Origin: Isoetes taiwanensis
Lineage: Eukaryota > Streptophyta > Lycopodiopsida > Isoetales > Isoetaceae
DNA length: 64,000 nt
Direction of reading: 5' to 3'
NCBI GenBank assembly: GCA_021234155.1
Contig: JAJEKV010000090.1
Location: 2,100,479 to 2,164,478, forward strand
Program-made: the position numbers and the translations under genes
Notes under the pieces: generated by a model
What the model was told of the DNA's origin: nothing
The model's database searches: none
What the model saw: the letters and a program-made list of their open reading frames with translations, nothing else
In this document: positions 9,493-20,579 of the stretch, piece by piece
Layout: each line of letters opens with the position of its first letter
Position numbering within the stretch: position 1 is the stretch's first letter

Positions 9493-9913
9493 CTCAACCT
9501 TGGACTGTATAAAGTTCTCCTGCATCAACAAACTGTAGTACATACTGCCTAAATTTGCAAGACTGCGCAAAAGAGTCCTTCTCCGGCACCTGCCTAACAG
9601 TGCAGACCTGGCTAATTCTGCATTGCGAGAGAAGGCAGCCTGCAAAGACATGTAAACATTATCAAAATCAAAACATACTAAGTTCATAAATCCAAAAAAC
9701 AGGCTTATCTCATAGCGAAATAATCTCATAGCGAAAGAGCAATTACCTGGTGAGGAGTCCTGAAAAATCCAGCACAAATCTCGTCTTCAGGGCACATGTT
9801 CGCAGGCAAGTTCTTTACAAATGCTAACATTAAGCCCCACAAGTACAGGTTTGCACCTTTGCAGGTAGGTTCTGCTGCACAGCATGGCAAACGTCTCTTA
9901 CCTTTCAAATCTT
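9493..9913 (-). pseudogene. Captured gene fragment with two in-phase exons
   Basis: On the - strand, a first exon (9913-9747) reads LEDLKGKRRLPCCAAEP and FVKNLPANMCPEDEICAGFF, ending CACCAG before GTAATT. A second exon (9639-9493) starts after CTTTGCAG, runs exactly 49 codons (AELARSALLGRCRRRTLLRS, MYYSLLMQENFIQSKVE) and ends before GTAAAC. Phase is kept across the intron, which supports a real spliced gene captured by the Helitron. I do not recognise the family. No stop lies inside either exon. Confidence 0.6.
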
Positions 9914-9999
9914 CTAGTAAAATCTGAGTAAAGCATAGATCAGTAAAGCATAGAAAGCATGGAAGCTTCAGACATCAACAATTTCCTCGGATATCTCAG

Positions 10000-12300
10000 T
10001 CTGCACTATTGACCATGGACATTTGTGGCTTCGTCTAAAGAATGGACATGTATGTACCTGGTGAAGAAATATCCCATGCATGTGGCAGACACCAACGGTT
10101 TCAATCGCAGCATATCAGTTGCAATGACTGCCCAACCATCTATCATTATATATGTGATGAAAAATATAGGAACGATAATAGAATATCATATTTGTCAAGC
10201 TGCAATATAATGGAAAGTATTAGAACGCACCACTATGGGCATATGGAAGATAAAATATCTGCCACTTGGGGCTGCACCCGAAGATAAAATATACATCTTC
10301 ACCCTGCGAACGCAAATATATCCTTGAGTTGCTGTGTTAAGAGAAATATAAAGCGCTTGTGGTGACAAATTGAACTACATGATTTAATATTCACATTCTT
10401 AATCCCCAAGTATGTACAAACAAACACAATATCCAATAAACAAAGCAAAAGTTATAAAACAAATATGCAAACTCAAATACTGAATTATTGTAAGTTCGAG
10501 TTTTGAAATACAATCAGATTGCTTGTAGTTCTGCAGGTCAGGTTTTATGCTCCATTGTATGTACTTGGATTTATATGAAGATGATCCTTATGCCCTTCAA
10601 AGCACACCTTGGCCTTGCATGACAAAATGATAACACATAAATTTGGGATAATGCTTTGATGCATGAATTGTGAAGGGTGGTTTGTAGCACTGTGTTTTAG
10701 GTGTTTCAGCCAAGCAGTTTATACAGATTGTAATACTCTAGTAAGATGGATTCCCAAATATCTAATAAGAAGGGTTCTTAGTCAATATGAGGCTGGTTCA
10801 AACAACAGGTCAATATTGCTAACTGTATATACGGCATCAATATAACTTACAACATAAAGATACGTGTATGAACATGGATATTGCCATTAGCAGGAGATGC
10901 ATGAGGAGCATATCATACTCACCTCTCTAGCAGTGCTTGTTTAGGCAAGTTGTTGTAGAACAATTCGAAATGGAGCTCCACTTGAAGATGACCCTGCTGC
11001 ACCCATTTAAAGAGCACATCATATCAGATATGAGCACTAAGTCAGTGCTACATTAGAAATACTTAAAAAATAGGTTGAAGCAACTAAATGACAACTCATG
11101 TCGAATATAAATGGCATGTGGAGCTTTTCAGCATAATATTCACAACATTAGCAATAATATCAATTAAAGATGACAAAAATACCTAGATTGCTTAAGTTAT
11201 CGAGCTTGATATCATGGCAGAGAAAACTCTTATGATGGGCACTGCTTGAACTTCACTTGCTGGATAACATGCAGGTCTGATCTGTGAAGTCTGATCATGC
11301 TGTATTTGAATCAATGATCATGCTGAACATTGCAGGTCCATGCTTCTGCTGAAAGAAGACATGCGATGGAAATGTGTCTCCGATAATATCCAGAAAGATA
11401 CAGTGCTCAGATCAGAGCGAAATAAGCTATAACCTGAAATCAGTAAGATGGCCAAGGTAAACATCATTTCAAATAGGCAACTGAATGATGGTACTAATTT
11501 TCAACACTGGCATGCATCTGACATCAAACCCTTGTAGACATAGAAATTTTGACTCGGAATGCAAATAAATTAGTTAGCAGTGATTTCGTCAAAAAGTTGT
11601 GCTTACATACCATATGAGAAAGCATGGAGACATGAATACCATTGGACTAAATAAAAACTAACAAAGACAATAAAGATGAAATGCCAACATGCAAGGGCTT
11701 CACATGTCCTGTTCATCATGATAAACGAAGTATCTGCATGCAAGTTCTGTACTCTTCCTTCTAGTAATGATGCTCTCTGACTTACATTTGCCAATTTGCA
11801 CCATCATTAACTATGCAGGCTCCAAGCAGGGAAGCTAAAAAAGCAAGATCTCTCTCTATGTTGCACAGCTATCATAATAGTTCTCAAGTAATGAATATGA
11901 ACAAAGCAACTATATAACTGATGGAATTACCAATGGAGAGGACGTAAACGTCCGATGACAACATTGCTTTCGTGTTTAAATACTGGAAAAAGGCAAGAAC
12001 CTAACAAACTGGTACCCGCGTTTACAAATTCAAAAGCAAGAACATGACAAATTGGTAACAAAGAGTCTAAAAAACCCAAAACAAAAGTCTCCTGCATGGT
12101 TTTACCCGGGTTTACTTACAGATGACAAAACAGGGATCATGGCATAAACCAGGAAAAAAGGGATTTTACCAGGGTGCATTTGAAAAGTACCAAGGTGCAT
12201 TTGAAAATAAAAGAAAAAACTTGAAGCAGGGTTTTAACTGTAATCTGTAACAGTCTGGAGCTTATTTTTGATGAAAAGCAAGGGAAAAAGTAAGGAATAT
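10000..12300. other. Helitron 1 interior, no clear gene
   Basis: AT-rich, intron-like sequence. Short - strand stretches with possible splice borders occur (near 10215-10310), but none is long enough to support. Confidence 0.4.
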
Positions 12301-12318
12301 TATAGCTGCTACACACAC

Positions 12319-12440
12319 CTTGTAAATGGCGGATTAACCTGCACCGTGTTTGTGAAGATACGCCCAGCCAGAAAACGCTCCAGGAATTTATCAAATCGGT
12401 GCAGGGGTCCGGCTCCAGAAATGGTGCTCTTGGCTTTAAT
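12319..12440 (-). pseudogene. Captured exon candidate in Helitron 1
   Basis: On the - strand an acceptor GGGTTCAG precedes a 122-base open stretch reading KAKSTISGAGPLHRFDKFLE and FLAGRIFTNTVQVNPPF, followed by a GTGTGTG donor. It may belong to the same captured gene as 9493-9913, since it lies upstream on the same strand. The protein family is not recognised. Confidence 0.45.
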
Positions 12441-13084
12441 CTGAACCCAGAAAACCAGAGTTACAGATGTCGTTTACTCTTGCCTTATGATGTGGAAAAT
12501 ATCACATGGACGTCTATGCACAATCTGATAATCTGATGTCATGCAAGGTAGACAGAACGGAAGCAAAAAAGAACCTCAAGACTTGCTAGCGCTCCGAGCC
12601 CCAGCTCCAACCTCGACAAATGAAAGCTCCAACTCCAAGCGGCAAAAAAATGCCACTGCCGTCTGCCATTGCCTCAAAAATCGTCTCCAGCAATCCGTTA
12701 CCTATTCACAAAAAAACATCTCAGGGAGATGTGTTTCATAACCCAACGTCTAAGCGAAGCAAAGGAGAGAGAAAGCAGAACTCGAGTGCCTCCTTGGCCG
12801 GAAAAGAAAATATGATGCCTAAAAAAATGAAACATGAAGAAACTCGGATTAGAGAATAGAGAGCAACAAAAATCAATGTAAAAAAAAGGGCAAGAATCAT
12901 ACTCGATTGCTACAGGTCGATTGTTGAAAACTTGTCCTGCCCTTTTCATGCTTCCAAACCGGCTCCCTCGCACAAACTCTTTTGATGTTATCCCTCTGCA
13001 CAAAAGGGTAGAACAGGTCGGAATAAAGAATAGAGAGCACAAAAAATGAGCAAGAATCATACTCGCCTTGCTATAGCTCGATTG

Positions 13085-13362
13085 CTACAGCTCCAGAAAA
13101 AAGTAACGAAGAACTCGTGAAACATGGGTTTGGCGACTTTCCACACCGCTCTGCTTTGACGAACTCTGGCCGCCATGGTGCTGCATTAACAGACGGGCAC
13201 CGCCCACACCCAGGAGAGAGAAAGTTGCTGCCTGAAAAATGAAGAGAAGAAAAAAAAAATGTTGGAAGAAGAAGTTTTGGCCGGAAAAAGCGTTACATCC
13301 CGCGGCCGGAAAGGGGACACCGGCATCAGCAAAAACCCCCCACAACTTTTTAAGTAAGTAGA
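13085..13362 (-). repeat. Helitron 1 5'-terminal region shared with Helitron 2
   Basis: About 275 bp matches 20580-20849, including GAAACATGGGTTTGGCGACT, CGGAAAAAGCGTTACATCC and GCGGCCGGAAAGGGGACACC. The shared block ends at the terminal TC, so it marks the 5' end of one Helitron family. Confidence 0.85.
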
Positions 13363-13529
13363 CTAGTAAACGTGTGCCCGGCGTTGCCGGGCTAATGTCC
13401 TGGCTTGTGTTTTTCCTTGGCATCTAGCCTTTTCCTTGATCAACCTTCAAGAACCCACATCACAACAATCTTTATAGGGGCCTTCAAAAATACAAACTGA
13501 ACCAATTAGTCACTGCTTCAACCAATTAG

Positions 13530-14395
13530 TAAGTGCACCCTGGACTACCACAGTCGTCGGATCTGTCAATCCTACGGCCCAGACTGTATGTTGGAGCCTC
13601 TGGACACCTCTCGTTTCGATTATGCTCAATTATGATTGGGGGCGCCTATGATTTTAAGATGTCGAATCTGAGTTTGCCCTAAGGTTTTGATGGTATATCG
13701 AGCCTCTATACGTTTTCGCTTAAGCTTTTAGAATATGAAATACGAGGATTCGAACCTTTACCAAAATAACTCAATATCCTAATAAGACTACTTTAACCAA
13801 TCTAACCAGTCAGCTAATGTGATTATTTTTTATCTTAAATCTCTGTTTTTTTTTTATGATAACCCATTGAATTGTTTTAAGGATATGGTCTATGGTTTCA
13901 AGAATTATATCTATATCAAATCCCCACGAACCCCCGTTATTTTGCTACATATTCTAAACGAGGTGCACCCCGGACTACCACGATCGTCGGATCATCAATC
14001 CTACGGCCCCGGGCGTATGTTGGAGCCTCTGGACACCTCTCGTTTCGATTATGCTCAATTATGATTGGGGGCGCCTTTATGATTTTAAGATGTCGAATAC
14101 GAAGTTTGCCTAAGGTTTTGATGGTATATCGAGCCTCTATCGTTTTTCAGCTTAAGCTTTTAGAATATGAAATACGAGGATTCAACCTTTACCAAAATAA
14201 CTCAATATCCTAATAAGACTACTTTAACCAATCTAACCAGTCATTAATGTGATTATTTTTTATCTTAAATCTCTGTTTTTTTTTATGATAACCCATTGAA
14301 TTGTTTTAAGGATATGGTCTATGGTTTCAAGAATTATATCTATATCAAATCCCCCTAGAACCCCCTGTTATTTTGCTACATATTCATCATAGCTG
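13530..14395 (+). repeat. Tandem repeat of about 440 bp, two copies
   Basis: Two units (about 13530-13960 and 13960-14395) share GGACTACCACRRTCGTCGGAT, TATGTTGGAGCCTCTGGACA, CTCGTTTCGATTATGCTCAA and end GAACCCCC-GTTATTTTGCTACATATTC. The same family occurs reversed at 62648-63668. It lies close to the 3' end of Helitron 2. Confidence 0.85.
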
Positions 14396-15353
14396 TTCAT
14401 ATGTCTTGATTGAATAAGGATGTATTTAATTCTGCGTTCTATATGTATGATCTTTGCAAAACCTAAATTGCAAAAGGGAATTCAAAATCATTTCATGTTT
14501 AAGTAGATGTGGAGTAAACAGAAAAAGCAAACATGTTTAATGCGTTAAAGAATCCATACTGCATGACCCCTACTTCTCATAGATCTATTAGAATGTTCAC
14601 AATCACCTCGGGGTATATACCACGCATATTTTCACCTTTAAGAATAGCTTCAAAAACTTTAAAATGCACAAATTTACAAATACGAAATTTCCTGATCATC
14701 TCAAAAGCGCTTCACAAAACTCAATTCCTCAAAGGATATGTCCATTTTAGAATTAAGTCAGAAGACCAAAATTTAACACCCAACATTCCATCACGTATCT
14801 TTCTTCCATGTATTCCATATCTGACAAAGCCCAGCAGAAGGGAAGGCGAGAAAGACATGTGGCCAACATTATACTGTTCTATTCTGACTTGGAACTTCTG
14901 CTAAAATGCAAGTTTTCATAAATTTATAAGCCTGGAGAAGCTAAAAACAACTAACTCTGGCAACCCAAGGAATCCCTTGCAAAATCTAGATTGTCCTTAG
15001 CAATATACAGATCATCGCTCCTCATTGTTCTTTGTAATCCTAGTGTAAGTGAAATGGACAACTTCATAAACAAAAATTTAATGTAGCATGTGATCGGTAA
15101 TGAAAACAATCGCACATATGACAAACATAAAAAGGAAATTGCACACAGTAAATATAAGTTGTAAACTCATCTTCTTACCATAAATTCGAACTCCTTAAAA
15201 CACAACAATATGGCAATGTGACGCAATAAAGATGGCATTAGCCAAATATCTCAAGCACATTTCTACCCATATATACTAATGTATCCTTATAGGAGCTGAA
15301 AAGATGGCTAGCAGATCACCCCTTATAACAGAGTATATTAACCGCACACATAC
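14396..15353. other. Unassigned Helitron 2 interior
   Basis: AT-rich sequence without a supportable gene. The + strand ORF at 14533-14904 has no recognisable domain. Confidence 0.4.
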
Positions 15354-15922
15354 CAGACTTCCATTGAAGATACACTGCAGAGAGCTTTGAAAGTTTAAGC
15401 AGCTTTGACCCCTGCATCAAAATACAAAAATGAAAGGGAAAGCTATAATGAGAAATGAAAAAAGGTAAGGAAAACAAATTAGAATCAGGAGCAAATTGCA
15501 TGTCTTCTCCAATGATGCATATGCAAGAAATTATCAAGGCATACAAATTGCAGGGGCTTACATGCAAATTAAAGACAAAGGAAAATAGAGCTCCATGGTA
15601 TTGATACCCAATGCAGACAGAAATAGGTGTTTAGCAAGCCTCCTTCCCAATAGTTTGTGAAAATTTGCATATAGATTCTGTTGAAAATAATGCCACAAAT
15701 CAGAAAATATCAAAACCTAAACAATAATAATCTAAGAAATTAAATTATTAACATCTGACCTAATTTTGTGCTGCTAGATAACAAAAGTTTCAAATTATCA
15801 ATTCAAAGTTCCATCTGGTATATTATGTTCCGAGTAAGCGATCGTTACAAACTAATCAAAGTAAGAAATTACCTGAAGCAACTCGCTGGCCATTTCCAGC
15901 TCATATCCTTTGATATACAGGA
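15354..15922 (-). pseudogene. Captured gene fragment with three exon-like segments
   Basis: On the - strand, 15922-15873 reads LYIKGYELEMASELLQ and ends CTTCAG before GTAATT. The next segment, 15677-15608, starts after TTCAACAG and reads NLYANFHKLLGRRLAKHLF; the join keeps phase. A third segment, 15411-15354, starts after GATGCAG, reads SKLLKLSKLSAVYLQWKS and ends before GTATGTG, but its phase does not agree with the second, so one border or an indel is misjudged. The family is not recognised. Splice borders and open frames are what I see; that it was captured by the Helitron is inferred from its position. Confidence 0.5.
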
Positions 15923-16020
15923 CTTTTTAGTTCGCTATTTTGCAAAAAACCCAGGAATGAAAGCGTCAAAAGGAATAATGTAACTTGAAAATGCAATACA
16001 AAATCAACAATCTAATAATG

Positions 16021-16062
16021 GAATGTAATGGTTCTATGGCAACATAGAACCATCATTCTTGG
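16021..16062 (+). repeat. YR-associated palindrome, copy B
   Basis: GAATG, then ATGGTTCTATG, GCAA, CATAGAACCAT and CATTCTTGG: two perfect 11-bp arms around a 4-base spacer, with partly pairing outer arms. It faces copy C (16886-16935) in inverted orientation about 820 bp away. Confidence 0.85.
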
Positions 16063-16099
16063 AAAGACGAAAATAGCTCCACACAAACTCAAAGTCCGA

Positions 16100-16165
16100 A
16101 GTCTTATCATCTAGACTAAAAACCCCGCCCTTTCGGGTTTTCGGGGAAAACCATGAAGATAAAAA
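16100..16165. other. Conserved GC-loop hairpin, copy 1
   Basis: The core AAAACCCCGCCCTTTCGGG, then TTTTCGGGGAAAACC, is nearly the same as at 63751-63791. It is flanked by partly pairing arms (TTATCATC / GAAGATAA, outer AGTC / GACT). The second copy has differently sequenced but well-paired arms, so pairing may be kept while sequence changes. It lies 50 bases inside palindrome B. Function unknown. Confidence 0.55.
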
Positions 16166-16500
16166 ATGGACTAAGAGTAAGAAAAACCGATGGAGATGAA
16201 TTCCGAAACAGCAGCAATTAGTTTAAGGACTCTGAATATAACTGAAGAAGATAGGATCCGCCAAAACCGCAAAAAGATGAAACGTCTCCAATTCCATCAG
16301 ACTCGACACATCGAACATCCATATCCCCCGCTCCAAGGACTGTAAGCAAATTAAAGGCTCACAAGAAACTCGTGTCAAATAGTTAGTGAAGAAAGGAGAA
16401 AAACTCTACACTAAAACAACATGCACAAGACAAACACACGAACCAACCATATATGTAAAGACGAAATACGTAAAAAGAAGGTTATGGATAGGGAAGAACA

Positions 16501-16638
16501 TCCGCTCAGCCAGAAAAAACTCTTGTCAGCTATAGCGGGGAAGAACATCCATCCAACAGATCTAGAAAAATAAGGTGAGTAAGGCTTCCGCCTAGCCAGG
16601 ATAAACACTGCAAACTAGCGCGGGAAAAGATCATCCGC
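16501..16638. repeat. Degenerate direct repeat between the palindromes
   Basis: 16501-16551 and 16587-16638 share TCCGC, AGCCAG, AAAC, CTA-AGCG and GGGAA-GA-CATCC in the same order. It is the only internal structure I see in the spacer between palindromes B and C. Confidence 0.5.
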
Positions 16639-16885
16639 CCATAAACAAAGGAAATTTAAAAAATGAAAGTCAAGAACGCAAACCAAGAATCTAACAAGAA
16701 AAGAGCAGAAAAGCGGATAAATAAGAACGGGTAGGGTGGGAGGGAAAGCTAGAAACAAAAAAGAAAAAAGAAAAAGGAAAGGAACACTCAAAGAGAAGGC
16801 CGATGGGAAAGAACTGAAAAGGAAATGACAATATATGGACACAAAGGAAAAGATCTGCTAAAAATAGTCCAAAGGTATGCCGTCT

Positions 16886-16935
16886 TCCCAAGAATGATGG
16901 TTCTATGGTGGCATAGAACCATTGCATTCTTGGGA
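16886..16935 (-). repeat. YR-associated palindrome, copy C, just after the recombinase stop
   Basis: Left arm TCCCAAGAATG + ATGGTTCTATG, spacer GTGG, right arm CATAGAACCAT + (TG) + CATTCTTGGGA: 22 paired bases per arm with one 2-base bulge. It starts 52 bases after the stop codon of the tyrosine-recombinase ORF on the same strand. The sequence on both sides (GAGTGTTCCTCTTCTTTCGG before it, GAAGACGG and a pyrimidine-rich stretch after it) recurs at copy D. Confidence 0.9.
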
Positions 16936-16987
16936 GACTCTATATAACAAAGCAAACATATGGCCGAAAGAAGAGGAACACTCTACC

Positions 16988-17578
16988 TTATAAGCCTAAG
17001 CTTCGAGAGACCAAGAGACGCTCTTCAAGGCTTGGAATAATGTAGCGAATGCGAGAAGACTCCGAACGCCATCGCCCATGGGATCGTATATTGTCCGCAG
17101 AGACTGAGGCCGATGAAGCTGTAGATGCACCTCCACGTCGTGCACAGTGAGTACCATACAGACGAGGATCAAGTCCCAGCATGTTCAAACACTCATACCA
17201 CCATTTTCTGGCTAAAGAATAAGAAAGAGGACGAAGAGAATCAAGAGAAGAACGAAAGAGAGGGCCACCAGATTGAGGATCGGATGTTCGAAAAGCACAA
17301 GAGCAAAGAAGGCGTTGAAGCAGATAGACTGGGCAGAAAGGAGTAAGCGTGCGAGCAATCAAAACCTCCTTACCCGCACTTTTCTGGTCACATTTGGATT
17401 TGCGAATAAATACAGAAGCGTGAGTTGGGAAGAAAGACAAGTCATGCCACGGAATGATGTTTTGTTGTTGTTTGGAGTCTTCCAAGAATAACGGGAGTTG
17501 CATATGATAAATCAATATGCTCTTTGCACAACAATTCCAGTATCTACGTCGAGAAGGGAAGTGGTTTTTGTCTGCCGT
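16988..17578 (-). pseudogene. Tyrosine recombinase (phage-integrase fold), C-terminal catalytic half
   Basis: Tyrosine recombinases cut and rejoin DNA at short inverted-repeat sites through a Tyr-DNA bond. In the 175-residue ORF ending at 16988 I see the beta-hairpin Lys region (RKSKCDQ, residues 38-44), box II His-x-x-Arg (GTHCARRGGAS, H123 and R126), HGRW (H146) and the likely nucleophile Tyr158 in SSRIRYI. The order and spacing match transposon-type recombinases such as those of DIRS-like retroelements and Cryptons. The box I Arg is not found; the frame is open only to a TAA at 17579-17581, and no clear ATG exists near the start, so the N-terminal half is lost. Palindrome C follows 52 bp after the stop. 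No DIRS-type reverse transcriptase was found nearby. Confidence 0.8.
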
Positions 17579-17856
17579 TTATGCAAGGCCTCTGATATTT
17601 AGGTAAATTCATAGCTAAAGTTCTATAATGTCAGCACTTCATACCGCATAATATCATAATCAATATAGTGGTCAGAATGTGAAACATGACTGGCTAGATC
17701 ATGATTTTGTACCTGCCACCTTACTTCTATGCTGTTAAGATCATCCAAAAATATTTCGACCACAGAATCTAACTTGCAATATACCACAGAATCATAAATC
17801 TATTTGATCTGCTTACATAAATTTTTAGGCGTGTCCGACATATCGGATCCAATCTT

Positions 17857-17995
17857 TCATAAGACATGCAGACCATCAACAATGCAATCCCAAAGACAAT
17901 ATGCGAGAACACCATAACTTATAAAACAACGCTTTCCATTATAGATTTGTAACCGGTCATTAGTCATAGCTTCAAATATCTCGTGCATCCCTGTG
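17857..17995 (-). pseudogene. Exon-like fragment in Helitron 2
   Basis: After a possible acceptor (TTTACTCACAG) the - strand reads MHEIFEAMTNDRLQIYNGKR and CFISYGVLAYCLWDCIVDGL, then a stop. The composition is protein-like, but I do not recognise it. Confidence 0.35.
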
Positions 17996-18791
17996 AGTAA
18001 ACAGAATTGGTGTAAGGAAGAGTTGTGGGCTGGATAAACCTGCTGTACACCCGATCTTTGCTTTAGATTCACTGATTGCGCTGTGGGTGTGATATCTAGA
18101 TGTTGGTGTGAATGGAAAAAGGTCCTGCCAGATAAATGGCCTATACATAGGCTCAGATAAATTTACGTTCAGATTTGTCGGCTAGGGTCAAGGAAAGGGC
18201 TACGAATCCGGCTTCACCAGGCCCATTAAAATCATTTAAGCCATGGTCTACGGTTCAATCTAAATTTGAGAAACAGAATGCGGCTCCATCAGCACAAAAA
18301 GATTGCTCATAGTAATGGAAAAGGAATGGGTCTTGCCTGACTCCGAGAAAGAAAGAAAACATAGACAGAGAAAACCACAAGTATGAAACTAATTATCAAT
18401 AATGCTAGTATGCTCTAATTCCATATGGACATGCTATTACAAAGTCATAGAAGCAAAACCCCCAAGATTTTCAAGAAAATCAACATCAGTACAGGGCAAA
18501 GGTTACATAACTGCATTGAAGGATTGCAAGCTTTGCACCGCACATTCAAGATGGCTTGTTGCAGCATAATACCTGTTACTCAGTCCTGCAATCCATCCGA
18601 ATGCCTGTTAGCAAAACCTGTTACTTATATAAGAGGCTCAAGGAGCAAGTTTTATTTAAACCCACAACAACCTAGATATATCTGCAAAAAATCAATGTGC
18701 GTACGTTGAATTGTTTCAGTTGGGTTCCAATTTGTTCCTACGCTGGAACATCTGCAAATTTATTTTAAGATGATGCAGTACACATAAGCTT

Positions 18792-19100
18792 TCATCTATC
18801 AACGTAACATTGCACATTGGCATTCATAGAAAGCCCATAGATCTTAAGAAGTGCAGCATCTCCAGATGGGAGAGCTTCTCTAATTTGAAGTTTGCAAATG
18901 TTAGGACATCCCACAAAGCCATGATGCATTGCCGGATCAGTTTCCCCAGCAAATGCTAATGACAGTGTCTCAAATCGATTACCATAGCAATCTATATATT
19001 CAAATGCTTCCTTCGGTAGTGATCTTGATCGGCTAACTCCTGTATTTTTGCAATGTTTAGTAATGGTACCAAATCATTCATACAGTGACATGGCCAATGT
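18792..19100 (-). pseudogene. TIR1/AFB auxin-receptor gene fragment (C-terminal LRR region)
   Basis: TIR1/AFB proteins are F-box leucine-rich-repeat auxin receptors of SCF ubiquitin ligases. The - strand reads FGTITKHCKNTGVS, LPKEAFEYIDCYGNRFETLS, LAFAGETDPAMHHGFVGCPN and ICKLQIREALPSGDAALL. This follows, in order, the late LRR region of TIR1-type proteins: GFGAIV-HCK, then AFEYI, then LSVAFAGDSDLGMHHVL, then LEIRDCPFGDKALL. An in-frame TGA precedes FGTIT, and the frame ends in unrelated residues at 18792. Only about 90 codons remain, so it is a fragment. It lies within Helitron 2 on the Helitron's own strand, as captured exons often do. Confidence 0.75.
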
Positions 19101-20579
19101 ACCCTGTAACCAGAATTGGAATGGTATGTGACGCATACTGCTTACATTCATTGTTGCACACCCCATAACTAAATTAACAGGCTTAAGTTTTCTCATAGAA
19201 AATGGCTCAATCAGGAAGATGGCACCAAACAACTTCAGTATTGTATTTGAATGATTGCTGGTGCTGGAGATCAAGCAAAGATTGCAAAGCAAAAACCTAT
19301 AATCAAAGATTATGAAAGATTCAAATGAAAAGAGTATTTGCACAAATTTTTAAGATCCGGAGAAAGGGGCTACACACAGGGCATTCTTAGAAGACATAAC
19401 CTCCCAAGCACCATCACATATTCACGGTGTACTAAACAACATTTAAATTCTGTTATAACATCCTGCAAAATCCAGCATTACAACAAAAATTAACTATGGA
19501 TAAGACCGAACTTCATTTGCTATTTCTTTTCATAAAATATAATGTACATGATGTGGCCTCTTTAAAAACTAAATGCATAAACAATTTTAGATATATCTTC
19601 AGCAATTATAAAAACACCCCAGCAAAAAAGATCAAATTTCTACCTTTATTTTCAGAATATGCAGCGTAGAGTATGCTAAAGGCACCAATCCAAGGGATCA
19701 GAATCAGTCTGAACCCACATCTACAAGAGTACATGCATTGCAAAGATAGATTAATATTGACCATCACAGATAAACCCATTTTTAGCTAATCTTGCATTGC
19801 TTTAAAATACCATGCTTATACAGATAGATTAATATTGACCTTCACAGATAAACCTCATATCAAAGTATTTTTAGCTAATCTTGCATTGCTTTAAAATACC
19901 ATGCTTATACAGATTACATATGCTCATACAAAGTAAAAATCCAATTTATACAGATCACAAATGCTCAAGTTACGGAGAAGCTTTATCCGGCCAGTAATAC
20001 TATGAGCAAGCTTATTTTCGATGGAAAAGATTTACAACCCATAAAACTGGACTTACTATGGCCTCCATGTAATGCCAGATTGTGTGTGAAGGGTCCTGCT
20101 TGCAGTAAGCTCAAAGTGTATTCTTGTAGAAGAACCTTACAAATAGGAAATGGGGACCTTGCTTGCCGAAAATGGGGAGCTGTGTTGGCAACGGACATGC
20201 AAGAACAAAAAAATCAGGTCTCATGACAATCCGTTGGCAATTCAATGCACCCAGTTAAAAAACTTACCAGTTTACTATCTGGGCGCCATCAATACCAGGC
20301 GGATTAGATTGCCAGATCCTCTACTATAGAAAAGTTAATGCTAAATACATCAGATTAAACTCGGATGTCATTGCATATCTGCTATCGGTGCCCTGTAAAA
20401 GGAAAAAACAAAGACGTTATGGTTATGTTTTGTCTATTGAAAAACGAAAACAAAAATAGAAGTGGGATAGAAAAAGAAGTAGACCCTGCATTCTTCAGAA
20501 GAACAAAGTTGATATTTGCTTGCAACGTCGCGAACGGAATCCCTGAAATTCAAACAAACAAATCGCATATTTAACCTTA
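19101..20579. other. Unassigned Helitron 2 interior
   Basis: A near-duplicate of about 60 bp (AGATAGATTAATATTGACC and TTTTTAGCTAATCTTGCATT) occurs at 19744 and 19821. Short ORFs lack recognisable domains. Confidence 0.4.

Larger units (their letters stand above)
8255..13362 (-). mobile_element. Helitron 1, non-autonomous (5.1 kb)
   Basis: Read on the - strand, the 3' end has a perfect GC hairpin (GCCCGGC, AAC loop, GCCGGGC), a short spacer and CTAG, followed by host T. The 5' end is TCTACTTACTTAAAA at 13362. These are Helitron hallmarks: TC start, 3' hairpin, CTRR end and A/T insertion with no target duplication. Both ends match Helitron 2. No Rep-helicase ORF was seen, so movement must have depended on an autonomous element. 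The interior carries exon-like sequence with GT-AG borders. Confidence 0.85.

Noticed and set aside
16021-16062. Palindrome as a Helitron 3' hairpin
   Set aside because: No CTRR follows at the usual distance, and the same sequence occurs outside the Helitrons with conserved non-Helitron flanks.
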